Shown piece after piece: positions 59,571-64,000 of a stretch of DNA of 64,000 bases. Location of the stretch: assembly GCA_029207755.1 (NCBI GenBank), contig JARCOQ010000016.1:6000501-6064500 (forward strand). The letters run 5' to 3'. This DNA is from Chamaea fasciata (lineage: Eukaryota > Chordata > Aves > Passeriformes > Sylviidae). Positions within the stretch are counted from its first letter, which is position 1. The number at the start of each line of letters is the position of its first letter. A program made the translations under genes and the position numbers. The notes below the pieces were generated by a model, which had not been told where the DNA came from, made no database searches, and saw only the letters and a program-made list of their open reading frames with translations.

Positions 59571-62500
59571 AAATGAAAGGGGAAAAAAAAGCAAAATCTC
59601 CTCTACCTTTTCATTTAGAATATGTAAACCACTCTTCTAATTACTAAATAGCAAAAATCCCTCTGTCTCTCTCCCAGGAGCATCCACCAAGCACTGCACA
59701 GGTGCAAACCAAGGCTGCCAGTCCTAGTGGACTCCTGGGTTTGCCTGGAAAGCCTTCAGAGCTTCTGGCCGTGGCTGTGATGGAAGTGCAAACAAGAGCC
59801 CTGAATCTGCTGGGAATTTCAATGCTTGTGTGCCCTTGAAGCCAGTGGAGGACACTCGTGTTGAGTTGTGTGCTCTCATTCCTGATGATGAATGCCTGAT
59901 AACACAACTGCTTGTCTTCCAGGCTCTCCTGGTGTTTCCCAGCTCCGTAGCTGAGGACTGAATACTTGATGTGTTTGAGTGGAGCCTGAGGGCTGCTTCA
60001 GCCTGCGGTGGCTTTTAGCAGTGTCACAGGAGCCTTGCCTGCTTTGGGGGCAGAGCTGGGTGCTGTGACCTTGCCCTGCCATCCTGGGAAGGCACAGAGG
60101 GCTGGTAGGAGGATTTTGCACTCAGGAATGTCTGTGGTGTGAAGGTTAACTCCTGTGCTCTGGGCATGCTGCAAATACCAAATGCCAGCAATGCAAACAA
60201 ACCTTTTCCTCGTCACCCAGCTGATCCACAGTGGGGCCCACAGACAGCAGTGCCTGGGTCTGGGCTTCTGTATTAACAGGCTCAGCTGGGCATGGTGAAA
60301 TGCATGTCCAGGAGCCAGTGCCAGCAGAAGCACGTGTAAAACAAAAGGGAGGGAAAAGCAGTTTCCCTTCTTCACCAGCATCTTTTGCCCCGAAGTTGTG
60401 TATTGCACTGAGAGTCACCAGGCTGCCAGTGTGGAGAAACACCCAAATACCCACGGGCAGTAGTCCTCCTCCACAGACACTGATTTACTTCTGCCCTGTG
60501 CTCATTTATTCTGTGGTGTGCAATAGTAGGGACTCCTGCCCAGTGATTTCTTTAAAGAATTTTAGCACTTGATAGCATGGCACATCAGATGGGGGAAGAA
60601 AGAGGTGTGTGCTTGTTTAGGTGTTATTATGTATGACAATTGAAGATCCAGCTCCAGCCTCCCATGAATCCCACTAGCTCACTTGGAAGTAGGATGGAGG
60701 AAGTTCGAAATAATAAATGGTAACTTGGAGCCTACATGCACTACTGGTTGGTGGGAGGTGAGTGCATCCCTGAGCATGAGCAGCACTGTACTGTTACCCA
60801 CCTTATCCAGAGGAGTTATTCCCTCTGCATGAAGTGTAAGCAGTGTCCTGGGATGAGGCTGCCAGGCTTCCTCCCAGAGTGAGGAGAAGCAAGGGCTCCT
60901 TGAGACCACACCATAGAAGCAGTTTGTGCAGAGTAAAATTCTCCTCCTTGTGGAAGTGCTGGCCCTTGACTTGCAGGAAAGCATTTATTGTGCTGTTTTC
61001 TCAGGCCTAGTCCTCTGCAGGTCACCAGGTGCTGTACCCTGTCTCATGGCCTGTTCCTGTGTGTGCTGTGTTTCAGGGGTAATCAACAGCTGCAGAGATG
61101 CTGTTTGTTATCAGGGAAGGGGCATGTGCAGAGGGGGCTTTTTTTTTTTTTTTCCCAATACAAAGGAAATCCCAGCATTTTGTCAGTACTTCAGATGTGA
61201 GAGTTTCTGCTTGTGGAGGCAGGGAGATTTCCAGAGGGGCTGCAGTTTCAAGATTGTGGAGGAGGGTGAACCAGGAGGGGAGGTCACAAGGTGGGGCTCA
61301 GAAATGCTGGCACAAGGGACCTCTGGGACTCTGCAGCTCAGTTTCTTTTTTGAAGCAGGACTTTTGCCAGTGGTGATTCAGGTTGGAGCTGACTTTGTCT
61401 AGACAAGTCTTAGAACTCCTTCCAGGGTGGATATAGGTGGTGGGTTGACTGCTCAAGTTCCTGCCTTCCAGGGGGAGCAGAGCAGAGGTATTTGGGGGTA
61501 CAGGTCATGGGTTTCATCCTGTGACTGTGCAGACTCCGTGTGAGATCCTTTGGCAGTTCAGAAAGACAGGGGAGGACCTGAGCTGGAGAAGTTGTAGAGG
61601 GTGGAGGAAAAGGCTGGTTTTGGCTGTTTGTTCATCTTCTTTATCACTCCCAGCTGAAGCTGGGTCAGGGTACTGAACTGGACAGGAGATGCCCTTACCC
61701 AGAGCATGCCTGACCTCTTCACAGGTATGCACAGACATGAATATGCTTGGGAATGATGTTTTTCCCACCATTGCCTTTGTAGATGACCTGACCTGATGTC
61801 TCTGATCCAAGCCCTCTCAGGTGAGAGAGCTCTCTTGCAGGAACTCTTTGACTAGCAAACACTTCACAGTGGCTCAGGGGAGGCTGGAGTGGGAGGAAGA
61901 GAACCCTTGTTCCTCTCAGCTACTCTGGGTTGGGTGGACCTAAAAGTAGCAGGTATGAATGCAACTCTCATTACCTTAATGCTTTGTATCACAGCTGGAG
62001 CGGGACATTGTCACATGAATGGATTCTGGGAGGTCTTTTGATCCAGCATTGTATCGCATTTTATGACAAAAATCAGTGTGAAATGGTCGTGGTTGGAGCC
62101 GAGTAACTGGCTGCACAAGTCGGTGTGCACAGCAGAAAGCGATGCATAATTCAGGAGGGACCTCTGACTGACACAGGGGACAGAGGTGCCACACAGCTGT
62201 TGCGGCACTGTGTGAATCAAGCTGGTTTGGGTGCAGGTGGGGGGTCCCCCCTGTCCCCAGAACCCTCTGGGCAGAACCTGCTGTCCTTAGACCAGCATCA
62301 CTGGGGTTGTGTTGTGTGAGACACACATTGGGGCAGGATTTGCTTCTCCTTGGAAGAGTTCACCCGGAAAATGTGGGTATACAAGCATTTCTAGGGTACC
62401 GCACCCTGGACCATTGCCTGTCCTCGTGTGTGTCAAGCAGCCCCTTCCTGCTCTGACAGCACCTCCCTTGCTGGGACAGAGTGGGGCGAAGGAGGCCTCA

Positions 62501-64000
62501 GGGACGATGTGGCCATGGTTTAGGGAAGTTTGTGAGGGCTTTGATCACAGCTTAGAAAAACTTCCTACCTCTCCTCTGTGCTAGTGATGACCTTCCATTT
62601 ATTTCTTTCTTCTGCCATTGTAATGGAAGTCCAAGTGCTACACAACTGCAGAGATCCTGACACCGGAGCAGCCAGCATGCACCATTTCTCTGGAAAAAAA
62701 GGATCCATCCAAATGGTTCCTTTATGTCATGCTCTAATTTTGCCGCTGTTGGTTTATTTTTGTTTTTTGGCTTCTTTTATTCACGGTATTCTTAAAACTT
62801 CCCTTTCAGGGCTTAACAGCTTAACCATTTCAAAATCATGCCAAGCGGAAATGTAGCATACGATTTTCTCACTAAACATTGTGCTGATCGCTCAAATGTA
62901 TTCTGGATTTGTGGAAAAGCTGCAAAAAACTGGGATGAAAGAGAGTGGGAATTAGCGCTCAAATGAAGAGCCAGGTCTTTGCATAATTGGGAAAGGTTTG
63001 TGGAAGCAAACAGAGTGCTCCTTGTCACCTTCTTGCTCTGCAGCATCCCACACTGGCGTGGCTCACAGCAGGGTTGGTGGGCAGGCAGGTGGTGATGCAC
63101 AGGTCTCAGTCCTGAGCCTCCTACAGTCTTTAAACGTGGGTCTTATCCTGGGTGTTGGTCCCTGATATTTGAATTATGCCCTGTGCTCTGCTACCAGATT
63201 CCTCTCTGGGTTTCAGCAGCTCCTTCAGTCTCTTGGGCCTACCTCTCTTCTTCACAGGAAAGGGATTATAGTGCCAAAAATAGCCTGTTTTCCTAGGTGG
63301 GCCTCTTTGTGACTCTCTTCTGTGAAATACGTCTTTCTCCCTGTTCCTCCAAGTGAAATACAAAGGAGATGTGATTCACCACCAGTGCTGATGTGCCAAG
63401 GCAGCAGGAAAGCTTCTGGTGTGCAAAGGATGCTTTGTACCTGCACATGTGCCCTTCTGACACACAGATTCCTTGCTGGGGCTGGTGGCTGCCTGCTCTG
63501 CTTGTCCTACTGAGTAGCTGGAGGATTCAGGGCAGAAATGGCCCTGCTCCTGGTGCTGATGGAGCACCTCTGATGGGACCAAATGCCACTTCTGGGAGGT
63601 GGGGTGGGTGTTATGTGATCATAAGGACAGTCCCATGAGAACTGATTTGGGATGGGTCTGTTGTGACTTTTGTTTGGCTCTTGCTCCTGCAAGGAGCTGC
63701 ATATTCTCAAGGAGGAGGAGGGCAAGGAACACATTTGGGAAATGCAGACTTTCTCCTGGAACTAAAATGGGTTATCAGCATCTAATGACTGCTGCAACTG
63801 CTCCAGAGCAAACCTGGGCTCCTGGGATGATCACGGGGCTGCAGACTGGCACAAGAGAAGTCAGATTGGTGTTGCAGAGCTGGGAGGCTTGTTTTACTCC
63901 TGACTTTCAAAGACGAGGATAACAGAGTTTTGGGGGTTTTTTTTGCCATTTCTGGCTTTTTATGGTTGCTCGCATTAGAAGATCCTTGAGGGTCCTCACT
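59571..64000. other. Gene-free DNA to window end
   Basis: No coding exon is recognised. A T run lies at 61,139-61,153. Two repeat-free patches with enhancer-like texture occur at about 61,960-62,160 and 62,820-63,000 (GCATAATT and octamer-like words). If the CpG domain at 44-47 kb is the ELFN1 promoter, this is its intron, and the coding exon lies further right. Confidence 0.4.

Noticed and set aside
1..64000. Novel multi-gene system, CRISPR, phage or operon
   Set aside because: The window is vertebrate intergenic and presumed intronic DNA with one recognised gene. There are no regularly spaced repeats with unique spacers, no bacterial-type gene clusters and no viral genes seen.

Overview
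This is vertebrate, and almost certainly bird, genomic DNA: one small two-exon gene, then a very long gene-poor stretch. The bird call rests on CR1 LINE remnants, including a sense copy with the typical avian 3' end. A SINE with a tRNA-Ile-like head and a CR1-like tail, of the TguSINE1 type known from songbirds, points to a passerine. There are no operons, phages, CRISPR arrays or bacterial genes. Nearly all open frames in the window are chance or repeat-derived.

Left end (1-4,750). PSMG3 (proteasome assembly chaperone 3) lies on the minus strand. Two coding exons, 3942-3727 and 1695-1543, give a 122-residue protein, the same length as human PSMG3. A poly(A) signal lies at 1170-1165, followed in the transcription direction by a GT/T-rich tract. 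The promoter is a CpG island at about 4,150-4,720 with YY1-like and ETS-like sites. An old antisense CR1 sits in the intron.

Middle (4,750-43,500). I found no recognisable coding exon in nearly 39 kb. It holds CR1 fragments (4,935-5,209 plus; about 18,800-19,400 minus), a perfect 5-bp array of about 40 units (20,909-21,108), a TguSINE1-like SINE (22,218-22,358), a direct pair of ~120-bp repeats (27,448 and 28,697), an 11-bp minisatellite (37,677) and several AT-rich blocks that look like candidate conserved non-coding elements.

Right part (43,500-64,000). A large CpG-rich domain (about 43,560-47,760) contains strong plus-strand splice donors after 44,079 and 47,137 but no credible coding sequence. 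In human the order is TMEM184A-PSMG3-ELFN1-MAD1L1, with ELFN1 divergent from PSMG3 and coding from one large 3' exon after non-coding 5' exons. The simplest inference is that this domain is the ELFN1 promoter/5'UTR region, that the DNA to its right is ELFN1 first-intron sequence, and that its coding exon lies beyond base 64,000. The right part also has a 17-bp minisatellite, a hairpin of two opposed CR1 ends, ancient MIR-like fragments and further candidate regulatory blocks.

I found no evidence of a novel multi-gene system. The most useful leads are the candidate ELFN1 5' exons, the non-coding blocks that comparative alignment could confirm, and the local tandem and direct repeats.
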